Shown: in pieces, positions 46,771-55,843 of the stretch
Position numbering within the stretch: position 1 is the stretch's first letter
Layout: every line of letters begins with the position of its first letter
DNA from: Pseudomonadales bacterium
GTDB lineage: Bacteria > Pseudomonadota > Gammaproteobacteria > Pseudomonadales > Azotimanducaceae
Reading direction: 5' to 3'
Length of the DNA stretch: 64,000 nucleotides
Assembly: GCA_017642855.1 (NCBI GenBank)
Contig: JAEPOO010000003.1
Location: forward strand, 1 to 64,000
The notes under the pieces: generated by a model
The model's database searches: none
Told to the model about the DNA's origin: nothing
What the model saw: the letters and a program-made list of their open reading frames with translations, nothing else
Translations under genes and position numbers: made by a program

Positions 46771-47630
46771 GATTTGCTCCAGACCAGACGTACCCAGTCG
46801 TTTGACACGGTCTGGGACAACAGGTCCGCATGATCCTGATAGGCATTAATAACCCACTCAGCCTGGCTTTCCATGATCCCGGAAAGCACCAGCTGACCGC
46901 CCGGTTTCGTTGCAGCAAGCAGGAGTTGAGATAACTCAACCAGTGGCTGCGCCAGAATGTTGGCCAGGACCAGCTCAGCGGGTTGCAGTTCTACGCCCGG
47001 CAAGAGTGTCGAAACTTCAACCTGATTTCTGGATGCATTGTCCTGGGTGGCGGTCAATGCCTGTGGATCATTGTCGACGCAACAGACACTCTGTGCGCCC
47101 AGTTTCGCCGCCGCAATACCAAGAATCCCAGAACCACAGCCGTAGTCGATGACCTGTGCGCCCGCAATGTCAGCGCCATCAAGGTATTCGAGGCACAATC
47201 GGGTCGTCTCGTGTGTACCTGTGCCGAATGCCAGTCCAGGATCAAGATCGATGACGACCTTCCCCTCACGTTCGATCTCATAACCCGTTGGGAGAATCCA
47301 GACTCTTTCACCAAAACACATAGGTTCGAATCGATTCAGCCACTCGCGCTCCCAGGCGCGATCCTCAATTTCCTCAAGGTTACTCAGGGCAAACCCATTG
47401 CGACTCAATAAATTAGTTAGATCGTCGCTCGATTTGTCAGCTTCAAATAACCCTGTGACCAAAACCTGATCCCACACGGGTTGCTCTCCAGGAGGTGGCT
47501 CGTAAATCGGTGCGTCTTCAGCATCCTCGACCGTCACTGAGACGGCGCCATTTTCCCAAAACCAACGCTCCAGCTCATCCAGACGCTCGCGACTGGTCGC
47601 TGCCGTGAGATTGAACCAGGAGAGGCTCAT
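46767..47630 (-). CDS. prmA: Ribosomal protein L11 methyltransferase
   Basis: PrmA trimethylates ribosomal protein L11. It has 287 residues. The N-terminal L11-recognition domain contains WEREWLNRFEP. The methyltransferase domain has DPGLAFGTGTHETTRL and the SAM loop IDYGCGSGILGIAAAKLGA. It overlaps accC upstream and the zinc-ribbon gene downstream by 4 bp each, so the operon is tightly coupled. Confidence 0.96.
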   Translation of the reverse strand: MSLSWFNLTAATSRERLDELERWFWENGAVSVTVEDAEDAPIYEPPPGEQPVWDQVLVTGLFEADKSSDDLTNLLSRNGFALSNLEEIEDRAWEREWLNRFEPMCFGERVWILPTGYEIEREGKVVIDLDPGLAFGTGTHETTRLCLEYLDGADIAGAQVIDYGCGSGILGIAAAKLGAQSVCCVDNDPQALTATQDNASRNQVEVSTLLPGVELQPAELVLANILAQPLVELSQLLLAATKPGGQLVLSGIMESQAEWVINAYQDHADLLSQTVSNDWVRLVWSKS

Positions 47631-48958
47631 CCATGCCCTCCTGCAAAAGCGGCCTCTTCAAGATAAGCGGTCGAAACAGCGCCAACCTGAAAGTCTGGAT
47701 CAGAGAGAATTTTTTTGTGCAGGTCCAGGTTCGTTGCGATCGGCCCGATCTTCGTTTCCCTGAGTGCACCTGACATACGCGCCAAAGCTTCTGATCTGTC
47801 GGCACCAACGCATATAAGCTTACCGATCAGAGAGTCGTAGTCATGAGGCACGCGATACCCCTGGTAAAGATGACTGTCCATTCGCACACCGGGTCCGCCA
47901 GGCAATCTGAGTTCACTGATCAACCCGGGTGATGGCTTGTACTGTTCATCTTCCGCATTGATGCGACATTCAATCGCATGGCCCGATGTGACGACATTGG
48001 ACTGATCGAGAACAAGCTCGACGTTGCTCGCGATCTCCAACTGCAGACTCACGAGATCTATTCCTGTTACCGCTTCTGTGACCGGGTGTTCTACCTGGAT
48101 CCGAGTATTCATCTCGATGAAATAAAATGCGTCATCCTGGTAGAGAAATTCCAGGGTACCCAGATTCCGGTATCTGAGATCGCTTAGCGCGGCGCAACAA
48201 ACTTCTGCTAACGCACTAATTTTTGACGCTTCAATACCAGGAGGGGGCGCTTCTTCTACGATTTTCTGGTTTCGTCTTTGAACGGAACAATCTCGAGCAC
48301 CCAACGAGATCACCTGACCATGCCCATCACCAGCAATCTGCAGCTCAATATGACGTGCACGGGCCAGGAACTTCTCGACATAAAGCTCTGCATCACCAAA
48401 GAAGGTGAGTGCCTGACTGGCAGTTTCTGCGAATGCCCGGTCGAGGTCGGATTCCGACAGAACCAGTTGAATCCCTCGACCACCGCCGCCATGACTCGCT
48501 TTGAGCATAACCGGGTAACCGATCTTTGCGGCGATCGCCCTCGCCGAGTCCAAGTCGTGAACAGGGTCAGTGCTGCCTGGTAAAACCGGTACCCCTCTGT
48601 CAGCAAGGAGCCTCCTTGCCCCGGACTTATTGCCCATCGCACTTATTTGTGCTGCGGTAGGTCCAACAAAGGTGAGCCCCGCATCCTCTGTCTCTTGCGC
48701 AAATGCCGCATGTTCAGAGAGAAACCCGTAACCAGGATGTACTGCATCGCAGCCACGTGTAGTTGCCGCAGCAAGTAACTGCCCAACATCCATGTATGAG
48801 CCTCTACCAATGCACACGGTTTCGTCTGAGAGCTCAAGGTGCCTCAGGTTTTCATCTGCCGGGGTATAAACGGAAACCACTTCGATGCCAGACTGCCTGC
48901 ACGCTCTTAATATGCGCAGAGCAATCTCACCGCGATTGGCTATCAGCAGTCGTTTCAT
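47627..48958 (-). CDS. accC: Acetyl-CoA carboxylase, biotin carboxylase subunit
   Basis: AccC carboxylates the biotin carried by AccB in the first step of fatty acid synthesis. It has 443 residues. It begins LLIANRGEIALRI, with the ATP-grasp loop KASHGGGGRGIQLV, then GARDCSVQRRNQK and the catalytic MNTRIQVEHPVTE. It is 14 bp downstream of accB and overlaps prmA. Normal length, no oddities. Confidence 0.97.
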   Translation of the reverse strand: MKRLLIANRGEIALRILRACRQSGIEVVSVYTPADENLRHLELSDETVCIGRGSYMDVGQLLAAATTRGCDAVHPGYGFLSEHAAFAQETEDAGLTFVGPTAAQISAMGNKSGARRLLADRGVPVLPGSTDPVHDLDSARAIAAKIGYPVMLKASHGGGGRGIQLVLSESDLDRAFAETASQALTFFGDAELYVEKFLARARHIELQIAGDGHGQVISLGARDCSVQRRNQKIVEEAPPPGIEASKISALAEVCCAALSDLRYRNLGTLEFLYQDDAFYFIEMNTRIQVEHPVTEAVTGIDLVSLQLEIASNVELVLDQSNVVTSGHAIECRINAEDEQYKPSPGLISELRLPGGPGVRMDSHLYQGYRVPHDYDSLIGKLICVGADRSEALARMSGALRETKIGPIATNLDLHKKILSDPDFQVGAVSTAYLEEAAFAGGHG

Positions 48959-48972
48959 CGCTGTCTGGGTAA

Positions 48973-49431
48973 TCAGTCGCTGAGCGTGAAAAGTGGCTGA
49001 TCGAACTCGATCGGTTCTTCATTATTGACCAGGATGGCTTCCAGCTTACCGGAACGATCTGCTTTGATGTGATTCATCATTTTCATCGACTCAATGATGC
49101 ACAGGGTGTCGCCTTCTTTTACCTGATCGCCAATCTCAACAAACGGCGGCGACGAAGGCGCAGGTGCTCGGTAAAAAGTACCCACCATAGGCGCCCGAAC
49201 AAGGTGCGCACCTTGCGGTACCTCGACCCGTCTTGAAGACTCAGCTGGTGCACCTGCGACTGCCGGTGCCTGTGCCTGTGCCGGCACCATAGTAGGCGCC
49301 GGCACCGAAACTGGCAGGACCGCCCCACCCCTGGTGATTCTTACCGAGTCCTCCCCTTCTTTGACTTCAATCTCAGAAATATCTGACTCTTCCATCATTT
49401 CAATGAGCTTTTTGACTTTCCTGATATCCAT
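48973..49431 (-). CDS. accB: Acetyl-CoA carboxylase biotin carboxyl carrier protein
   Basis: AccB carries biotin between AccC and the transferase. It has 152 residues. The C-terminal biotinyl domain has the biotinylated Lys in CIIESMKMMNHIKAD. Between the N-terminal helix (about 1-30) and this domain lies a flexible Pro/Ala/Val-rich linker. Its ATG shares one base with the aroQ stop (TAATG). Confidence 0.97.
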   Translation of the reverse strand: MDIRKVKKLIEMMEESDISEIEVKEGEDSVRITRGGAVLPVSVPAPTMVPAQAQAPAVAGAPAESSRRVEVPQGAHLVRAPMVGTFYRAPAPSSPPFVEIGDQVKEGDTLCIIESMKMMNHIKADRSGKLEAILVNNEEPIEFDQPLFTLSD

Positions 49432-49877
49432 TAGCCAGCCTCCTTTTCCAGATACTGGATCGCAAATTCAGCGGCAAACGAGTAACCCTTCGCACCCAGT
49501 CCCGTCATGCAACCGACGGCAATGTCGGAGAGGTAAGAATGCTTCCGGAATTCCTCACGGCTAAAAACATTCGATAGATGAACTTCAATAAAGGGAATGG
49601 AAACACTTAAGAAGGCATCCCTTAACGCGACACTGGTGTGAGTGAAAGCGCCAGGATTGATGATGACAAACCCTGCCTTACCCCTGGCCGCATGAAGACG
49701 TTCGATCAACTCGTGTTCCGCATTACTCTGAAGCGAATCGAGCTCGTGGCCTGCGCCTTCTACCCGCTGCCTGACCTGAGCCTCAATGTCAGCAAGCGTG
49801 TCGGAACCATAGATTTCGGGCTCTCTGGTGCCCAATAAGTTAAGGTTCGGTCCGTTCAGAACGAGGATTTCAGACAT
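49431..49877 (-). CDS. aroQ: Type II 3-dehydroquinate dehydratase
   Basis: AroQ makes 3-dehydroshikimate in the shikimate pathway. It has 148 residues. Motifs are [18 protein letters not shown] with the catalytic Tyr, [15 protein letters not shown], and [17 protein letters not shown]. It is the first gene of the aroQ-accB-accC-prmA run. The 170-bp gap upstream, up to the dsbD fragment, is AT-rich and may hold the promoter; no strong hexamers stand out. Confidence 0.96.
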   Translation of the reverse strand: MSEILVLNGPNLNLLGTREPEIYGSDTLADIEAQVRQRVEGAGHELDSLQSNAEHELIERLHAARGKAGFVIINPGAFTHTSVALRDAFLSVSIPFIEVHLSNVFSREEFRKHSYLSDIAVGCMTGLGAKGYSFAAEFAIQYLEKEAG

Positions 49878-50047
49878 AATCTGGACTCTCTATGGTTTGT
49901 GGAAGCGAATTTGTCCATTTTTCCGGTATTTGACGATTTTTCAAGAATATAAGCGAAATTGCAGAGATTTTAATATTGACGGATGGCGGATTTCTGATCG
50001 ATCCCTCAACCAACCCAGTAAACAGCCCTGTTTCCCGATTTTAGCTA

Positions 50048-50515
50048 CTATTTCGAAGAAAATAGCGATCTTTTTTGCGGTGGATAGCAGAATCCACGCT
50101 CCGCACACCCTTGATATGACACCTCGATAGGCTGGGACGCGGGCATTTGCACCTGGACCAGCCCAGACAGCACTTCAACCTCACCAAAAATCTCGTCCTG
50201 GCGCATCACCCCTCTGGGCAGCTCGATCTCCAGCGCGGACCCAGCGCGCCAAAACTGGAACTTGTCGCGGTATAGGTAGTAGCCAGGCAGTACCTGCCAG
50301 AAGACTGTGAGCATGTCGCCGTCTTCGTAGCTACCAAACCGAAAGGCTTCATCGACGGGCAGAATTTCACCACCGTGCTCTGCTGCCTGACCTTTCGAAG
50401 AGAAGAGATCGTCCGCAGCGATCAGATCGAAGGCTAGAAACGACCCCAGCACAATGCCAATAGTGAATGTGAGATTGCTTATGGTGACTTTCATTTTGAT
50501 TCGTTGAATTCTCAT
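50048..50515 (-). CDS. Stand-alone DsbD N-terminal (alpha) domain
   Basis: The protein (155 residues) matches only the periplasmic N-terminal domain of the thiol-disulfide carrier DsbD. A signal peptide or membrane anchor (about 12-34) is followed by DEAFRFGSY, a VLPGYYLYRDKFQF strand pair and the active cysteines in YQGCAERGFCYPP (137 and 143, with the CxxxxxC spacing of E. coli DsbD). It stops 12 residues later. The transmembrane and thioredoxin domains are absent, and only 170 bp separate it from aroQ. It may be a degraded dsbD or a free carrier module. ATG 50494 is another possible start. Its 5' end faces the lipoprotein gene. Confidence 0.8.
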   Translation of the reverse strand: MRIQRIKMKVTISNLTFTIGIVLGSFLAFDLIAADDLFSSKGQAAEHGGEILPVDEAFRFGSYEDGDMLTVFWQVLPGYYLYRDKFQFWRAGSALEIELPRGVMRQDEIFGEVEVLSGLVQVQMPASQPIEVSYQGCAERGFCYPPQKRSLFSSK

Positions 50516-50521
50516 GCTTCA

Positions 50522-51196
50522 ATGACGGCGGCAAACCACCTCATCAGGTTTTACTCTATCACTGTGACCCGAATTGTCGCCCTAAGTTTTGCATGGTTGC
50601 TCTTTATTTCCGGATGCACGGTCCAACCATCGCCGCGTACCCCCGAGCGCCCCGTCGAATCACCCGTTGATCGGCTATTGGCAGCCGCAGAGATCAATTA
50701 CAACAACAACCAGCTGACAACACCCAGGGACAATAACGCCTTGCAGAAGTACCGCGCTGTGCTCGAACAGGATCCACGAAACCCGTCAGCGCTGGATGGT
50801 CTCAACCGTATCGTCGAAAAGTATCTTGCATGGGCGCGAGACCACGCAGAGGATGGCAACCTGACTAAAGCCCGACTCTACGTCGCTCGCGCGGAAACCG
50901 CAGATCCGTCGCATCCCAACATCAAGCCGGTGGTCAATCTCATCAACGACCGTGAAGCGCAGAAGACCACACTGTTTACTCTTCGACGACAGGATGTTCT
51001 CGAGCGCAACACATCGCGAATTGCTTTCGATTCGATCGCACGACACATCACGAACAATCGTGCATTTACGACCATCCGTGCGCCTGATGACGCCAGCGGC
51101 CGCTGGATCTACCAGGAGCTGAACGCGCGGGTGCCATTCCGGGTCGAGGCAGCGTTCGAAGCAAATAACACTCCGTCTGTCCTGTTATCCAGGTAA
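50522..51196 (+). CDS. TPR-like lipoprotein
   Basis: The protein (224 residues) has an N-terminal signal with the lipobox FISGC, so it should be lipid-anchored. Residues about 45-140 are helical with TPR-like spacing (ALQKYRAVLEQDPRNPSALDGLNRIV, then YVARAETADPSHPNI). The C-terminal part has no recognised fold. I took ATG 50522 because the lipobox then sits at a normal distance; TTG 50504 would lengthen the N-region and overlap the dsbD fragment. The function is not recognised. Confidence 0.75.
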   Translation: MTAANHLIRFYSITVTRIVALSFAWLLFISGCTVQPSPRTPERPVESPVDRLLAAAEINYNNNQLTTPRDNNALQKYRAVLEQDPRNPSALDGLNRIVEKYLAWARDHAEDGNLTKARLYVARAETADPSHPNIKPVVNLINDREAQKTTLFTLRRQDVLERNTSRIAFDSIARHITNNRAFTTIRAPDDASGRWIYQELNARVPFRVEAAFEANNTPSVLLSR

Positions 51197-51306
51197 CTCA
51201 GTCCTCAGCGAAGCTCGGCTCAACGACGCCCGTATACCCCCGGTCGCGCATACCGGTTACCATGGCCCTACCCTTGAGCTAACAAACTGGAAACACGGAG
51301 AAAACC

Positions 51307-52365
51307 TTGAGCGGCATTGAAGACAGCATTGATCAGGTCAAAGAACAGGTTTCAGACAGCCTGGAAACCGATGGCTTGTCGCAAACCATTTTGCGAGGCG
51401 CAGGCATGGTCGTGCTGGTTCTCGCGATTGGCTTCGGCGCGCTCGGTTTTTATTGGGACGACGAACCAGATCTGTTCGACGTGCACAAGGCGACAGGCGA
51501 GGTCACTGCGGAACTGGGTACCAGCAAAGTGGTTGGTTCAACGACCGTTGCCACCATGATCACGATGGCAGACACATTGCTCTACAAGCGGGGCGGATAT
51601 CTGTACAACGACATCATGCCACCGAGCGTCATGATGGATAACGTTCCCAATTGGGAGTTCGGCGTACTCGTTCAAATCCGCGACATGGCAAGAACCCTGC
51701 GCAACAATCTCAGTCGATCACAGTCACAATCCACCGAAGACGCCGATCTGGTAAGAGCTGAGGGCCAGTTCTACTTCGACAACAACTCCTGGGTCCTTCC
51801 AGAAACGGAAGACGAATATGAGAAAGGTATTCGGGCGCTGAAAAGTTACGTCATCAGGCTGGGTGATGAAAATCAGCAGAACGCACAGTTTTACGCTCGA
51901 GCCGACAACCTTCGGACCTGGTTGTCTGAAGTGGAGACCCGATTGGGCAGTCTCTCCCAGCGTCTGTCCGCCAGCGTTGGTAAACGCCAATTGGATACAT
52001 CACTTGCTGGCGACGCCGCGGCGACACAATCCACGAGCTCAAGCCCTGAACAGCAGGTCAAAACCCCCTGGTCTGAGCTGGATGACGTTTTCTATGAAGC
52101 CAGAGGTACCACCTGGGCCTTGATCCACCTGCTCCGTGCCATCGAAGTGGATTTTCGTGATGTGCTGGAGAAGAAGAACGCCCTGGTTAGCCTGCAACAG
52201 ATTATTCGCGACCTGGAACCCACCCAGGAGACGCTCTGGAGCCCGCTGATTCTGAACGGTGACGGCTTTGGCATGCTGGCCAACCATTCGCTTGTCATGG
52301 GCTCACACATTTCCCGTGCGAATGCAGCCATTATTGACCTCAGACGCTTACTAGAAGACGGCTAA
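51307..52365 (+). CDS. DUF2333 family membrane protein
   Basis: The protein (352 residues) has one membrane helix (about 30-50, VVLVLAIGFGALGFYW) and a periplasmic helical region with long coiled segments. It fits DUF2333, a family without known function in marine gammaproteobacteria and pseudomonads. TTG 51307 is the start, supported by GGAG 7 bp upstream. No enzyme motif is visible. It lies alone between a lipoprotein gene and hppA. Confidence 0.8.
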   Translation: MSGIEDSIDQVKEQVSDSLETDGLSQTILRGAGMVVLVLAIGFGALGFYWDDEPDLFDVHKATGEVTAELGTSKVVGSTTVATMITMADTLLYKRGGYLYNDIMPPSVMMDNVPNWEFGVLVQIRDMARTLRNNLSRSQSQSTEDADLVRAEGQFYFDNNSWVLPETEDEYEKGIRALKSYVIRLGDENQQNAQFYARADNLRTWLSEVETRLGSLSQRLSASVGKRQLDTSLAGDAAATQSTSSSPEQQVKTPWSELDDVFYEARGTTWALIHLLRAIEVDFRDVLEKKNALVSLQQIIRDLEPTQETLWSPLILNGDGFGMLANHSLVMGSHISRANAAIIDLRRLLEDG

Positions 52366-52406
52366 ACGCTTCAAACTTGAGTCCCGTTTTTGTACCATTA
52401 GCGCGC

Positions 52407-52425
52407 CCTGACGGTGGTCGTCAGG
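52407..52425 (+). other. Hairpin in the 5' leader of hppA
   Basis: CCTGACG-gtggt-CGTCAGG is a perfect 7-bp inverted repeat ending 34 bp before the hppA ATG. No T-run follows, so it is not an obvious terminator. It could be an operator or stabilise the leader RNA. Confidence 0.35.
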
Positions 52426-52459
52426 CTACCAAGAATTAAAAATCCAATCGGAATCGCTT

Positions 52460-54493
52460 ATGGAAACCTTAAGTAACGTGCCACCCATTATGGGTGTGCT
52501 TGGTCTCGTCTGTGCCGCGATCATCTATTTCCTGATGGTTAGATACTCGGAAGGTGACGAGAAGATCAGAAAGATTGCTGCCGCTATTCATGAAGGCGCG
52601 ATGGTCTTTCTGCATCGTGAATACCTCATGCTGGCCATGTTCGCAGGCCCCCTGTTCCTTCTCATCTTCTTTACGCCAGGTCTTGGCGCCAAGACAGCAA
52701 TCGCTTTCGCTGTTGGTGCGATCTGTTCTGCAGCAGCCGGATATATCGGTATGTTCGCAGCAACCAAGGCGAATGTGCGCACAACTGCAGCTGCACAAGA
52801 AGTTGGCGCCGATGGCGCACTGAATGTCGCCTTCTATGGCGGTTCAGTTATGGGACTTTGTGTGGCCTCTCTGGGTCTGCTCGGCCTGGGCACACTTTAC
52901 TGGTACTTCGGCGGCGATCCTGAAACAGCACACGCTATCCACGGTTTTGGTATGGGTGGCTCGAGTGTGGCACTTTTCTCTCGTGTCGGTGGTGGTATCT
53001 ACACGAAGAGTGCTGACGTCGGTGCAGACCTGGTCGGGAAAGTTGAAGCTGGTATCCCGGAAGACGATCCCCGTAACCCTGGTGTGATCGCTGACAATGT
53101 CGGTGACAACGTTGGTGATGTTGCTGGTATGGGTTCAGACATTTTCGAGTCTTACTGTGGCTCCATGATTGCAACCATCGCGATTGCATCCACTATGACC
53201 ATGACTGCCGCATTCGGTGTTGCAGCGCTGGCACCTGAAGGTGGTCGTGAAGCACTGCTGGCACTGCCACTTCTGCTGGCTGCGCTGGGTCTTGTCTGCT
53301 CTGTTGTCGGCATCATCATGGTGAATCTGCTTTCCGGCCTGGGTCCTGAAAGAGCCCTCGAAATGGGACACCAGATCTCAGCCGTACTGCTGATCATTGC
53401 TGGTTACTTTATGGTCGACATGCTCGGCGTTTCTCGTGACGTCTGGTGGGCCATTGTTGCCGGTACCGTTGGAGGCATTCTGATCGGTGTCGTGACTTCC
53501 TACTACACGTCGAAAGGTCCTGTCGTGAAAATCGCTGAGTCCGGTAAAACCGGAACGGCAACCGTCATGATTACTGGTCTCGCCGTTGGTATGGAGTCGG
53601 TTGTTGTTCCAATCCTCGCGCTCGCAGCCATCATCTTTATTTCAACCAGCCTTGCCGGTCTTTACGGTGTCGGTATTGCCGCTGTTGGTATGCTGGCAAC
53701 CGTTGGTATGACCATGGCGCTTGATGCCTACGGTCCGGTTGCTGACAACGCCGGTGGCATCGCCGAAATGGGCGGTCTCGGCGAAGATGTTCGCGAAATT
53801 ACCGACGGTTTGGACGAAGTGGGTAACACCACAGCAGCGATCGGCAAGGGCTTCGCGATCGGTGCAGCAGCACTGGCAGCACTGGCCATCATTGCCGCAT
53901 TTGTTGAAACGCTGAGTGCCAACAATCCAGGCTTCTCGCTGGAACTTTCCAATCCGAAAGTACTCACCGGTATCTTCATCGGTGGCGTTCTGCCATTCCT
54001 CATCGCGTCCATCACGATGACGTCAGTGGGTGATGCGGCTATGGAAATGATCGAAGAGATTCGACGCCAGTTCCGCGAAATCCCTGGCCTGATGGAAGGC
54101 ACCGCAGAGCCTGATCACGCAAAATGTATCGACATCGCCACACGGGCGGCTCTGAAGAAGATGATCCTGCCTGGTGTGATCGCGGTTGCAATGCCCCCGG
54201 TCGTTGGGTTCAGCCTTGGCGCACAGACTCTCGGCGGCATGCTTGCTGGTGCATTGCTGGGTTGTGTCCTCATGGCACTGATGATGGCAAACGCCGGTGG
54301 TGCGTGGGACAACGCCAAGAAGCACGTCGAGAAAGGAAATCTCGGTGGTAAAGGTTCAGAGGTTCACGCAGCCGCCGTTGTCGGCGATACCGTGGGCGAT
54401 CCGTTCAAGGATACTTCGGGTCCTTCCATGAACATCCTTATCAACGTGATGGCGATCGTCAGCCTGGTGATTGCACCTCTGCTGACCATCTGA
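52460..54493 (+). CDS. hppA: Membrane-bound ion-pumping pyrophosphatase, K+-dependent type
   Basis: The enzyme pumps H+ or Na+ across the inner membrane by splitting pyrophosphate. It has 677 residues and about 16 membrane helices. Substrate motifs are [39 protein letters not shown] and the late [15 protein letters not shown]. The stretch [14 protein letters not shown] has Ala and Gly where K+-independent enzymes have Lys and Thr, so K+-dependent is expected. The Glu in GSDIFESY is placed as in Na+-pumping members, but pump specificity cannot be settled here. A strong bidirectional terminator follows, and the gene converges on the PPi-phosphofructokinase. Confidence 0.95.
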   Translation: METLSNVPPIMGVLGLVCAAIIYFLMVRYSEGDEKIRKIAAAIHEGAMVFLHREYLMLAMFAGPLFLLIFFTPGLGAKTAIAFAVGAICSAAAGYIGMFAATKANVRTTAAAQEVGADGALNVAFYGGSVMGLCVASLGLLGLGTLYWYFGGDPETAHAIHGFGMGGSSVALFSRVGGGIYTKSADVGADLVGKVEAGIPEDDPRNPGVIADNVGDNVGDVAGMGSDIFESYCGSMIATIAIASTMTMTAAFGVAALAPEGGREALLALPLLLAALGLVCSVVGIIMVNLLSGLGPERALEMGHQISAVLLIIAGYFMVDMLGVSRDVWWAIVAGTVGGILIGVVTSYYTSKGPVVKIAESGKTGTATVMITGLAVGMESVVVPILALAAIIFISTSLAGLYGVGIAAVGMLATVGMTMALDAYGPVADNAGGIAEMGGLGEDVREITDGLDEVGNTTAAIGKGFAIGAAALAALAIIAAFVETLSANNPGFSLELSNPKVLTGIFIGGVLPFLIASITMTSVGDAAMEMIEEIRRQFREIPGLMEGTAEPDHAKCIDIATRAALKKMILPGVIAVAMPPVVGFSLGAQTLGGMLAGALLGCVLMALMMANAGGAWDNAKKHVEKGNLGGKGSEVHAAAVVGDTVGDPFKDTSGPSMNILINVMAIVSLVIAPLLTI

Positions 54494-54509
54494 TCAATCG
54501 TCAGATAAG

Positions 54510-54540
54510 AAAAAAGGCGGGGTTCACCCGCCTTTTTTTT
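54510..54540. terminator. Bidirectional intrinsic terminator between hppA and pfp
   Basis: GGCGGG-gttca-CCCGCC forms a 6-bp GC stem flanked by A6 on the left and T8 on the right. Because of the flanking runs it can terminate hppA on the plus strand and pfp on the minus strand. It is the clearest terminator in the window. Confidence 0.9.
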
Positions 54541-54556
54541 GCCTGCTGCCCAGATC

Positions 54557-55813
54557 CTACGAGGGATTAAAGGGCCGCAGTTTCTTCTTAACCAACTTCT
54601 TTTGCAGCTGGACGTATTGCGGTAGACCATCTCGATAAGGTGGGTAATCTTCTCCCTGGATCAACGGAGACAAATAGTCTCTCGCTTTGTTGGTGATACC
54701 AAATCCATCTTTGGTGATGAATGACTTTGGCATCATCTTCTCGACGTTCGCCACTTTCGACAGTGGTGCTTCGTCAATTTCCCAGCTGTACTTCTTGGTG
54801 CTCCGGCGTTTAATCACCGGCATCACGGCATTTTTACCGGCAAGGGCAAACTCTACCGCCGCCGCTCCAACAGCATAAGCCTGCTCGACATCCGTGCCTG
54901 ATGCGATGTGGCGCGCTGCACGCTGCAAATAATCCGCCACAGACCAATGACACTTATAACCATGCTCAGCCTTGATCATGTCCACCAGGGTTGGCGCAAC
55001 ACCGCCTAACTGGGTGTGACCAAACGCATCTTTGGCACCGGCATCCGCAAGGAATGTACCGTCGGCATACTGGGCACCTTCGCTGGCAACCACGACACAA
55101 AATCCGTATTTGTTGACAGAGTCTTTTACCTTGGCAAGAAACTTTGCCTTATCAAAAGCAACTTCTGGGAACAGGATGACATGCGGCGGTGCACCAGCAC
55201 TGGACTTGGCAAGCCCACCGGCGGCCGCAATCCAACCCGCATGACGCCCCATGACTTCAAGCACAAAAACCTTGGTCGATGATTCCGCCATCGATGCCAC
55301 ATCAAGACCGGCCTCCATCGTCGAAACAGCCACATACTTCGCCACGGAGCCGAAGCCCGGGCAGTTGTCTGTTATGGGCAGGTCATTGTCGACAGTCTTT
55401 GGAATGCCGATACAGGTAATCGGATAACCCATGCCCAAGCTCAACTGGGAGACCTTATTCGCCGTATCCTGACTGTCTCCACCACCGTTGTAAAAGAAGT
55501 ATCCGATATCGTGGGCCTTAAATACCTCAACCAAGCGGTGGTATTCCGCTTCGTTCTCTTCGAGGGATTTCAATTTGTAGCGGCAAGAGCCAAAAGCACC
55601 ACTCGGCGTATGCCTCAATGCCGCTATGGCCTTGTTCGATTCTACAGAGGTATCAATCAGTTCTTCACGCAGCGCACCGAGAATGCCGTTTTTGCCAGCG
55701 AATACCTTACCGATTTTACGAGACTTTCTGGCTGTCTCAATGACACCGCATGCCGTTGCATTGATCACAGCAGTAACGCCGCCCGACTGGGCATAAAAAA
55801 TATTTTTGGACAA
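54557..55813 (-). CDS. pfp: Pyrophosphate-dependent 6-phosphofructokinase
   Basis: The enzyme makes fructose-1,6-bisphosphate from fructose-6-phosphate, reversibly, using PPi. It has 418 residues. Motifs are AQSGGVTAVINA, YNGGGDSQDTA, the catalytic IPKTVDNDL (Lys instead of the Gly found in ATP enzymes, a sign of PPi use) and VMGRHAGWIAA. The start is TTG 55813 with GGGAG 9 bp upstream. It is convergent with hppA, also a PPi enzyme. The ybdK gene lies 30 bp upstream on the same strand. Confidence 0.92.
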   Translation of the reverse strand: MSKNIFYAQSGGVTAVINATACGVIETARKSRKIGKVFAGKNGILGALREELIDTSVESNKAIAALRHTPSGAFGSCRYKLKSLEENEAEYHRLVEVFKAHDIGYFFYNGGGDSQDTANKVSQLSLGMGYPITCIGIPKTVDNDLPITDNCPGFGSVAKYVAVSTMEAGLDVASMAESSTKVFVLEVMGRHAGWIAAAGGLAKSSAGAPPHVILFPEVAFDKAKFLAKVKDSVNKYGFCVVVASEGAQYADGTFLADAGAKDAFGHTQLGGVAPTLVDMIKAEHGYKCHWSVADYLQRAARHIASGTDVEQAYAVGAAAVEFALAGKNAVMPVIKRRSTKKYSWEIDEAPLSKVANVEKMMPKSFITKDGFGITNKARDYLSPLIQGEDYPPYRDGLPQYVQLQKKLVKKKLRPFNPS

Positions 55814-55843
55814 GATAACTTGCTCCCGTTTGGTAGAGTTGGA

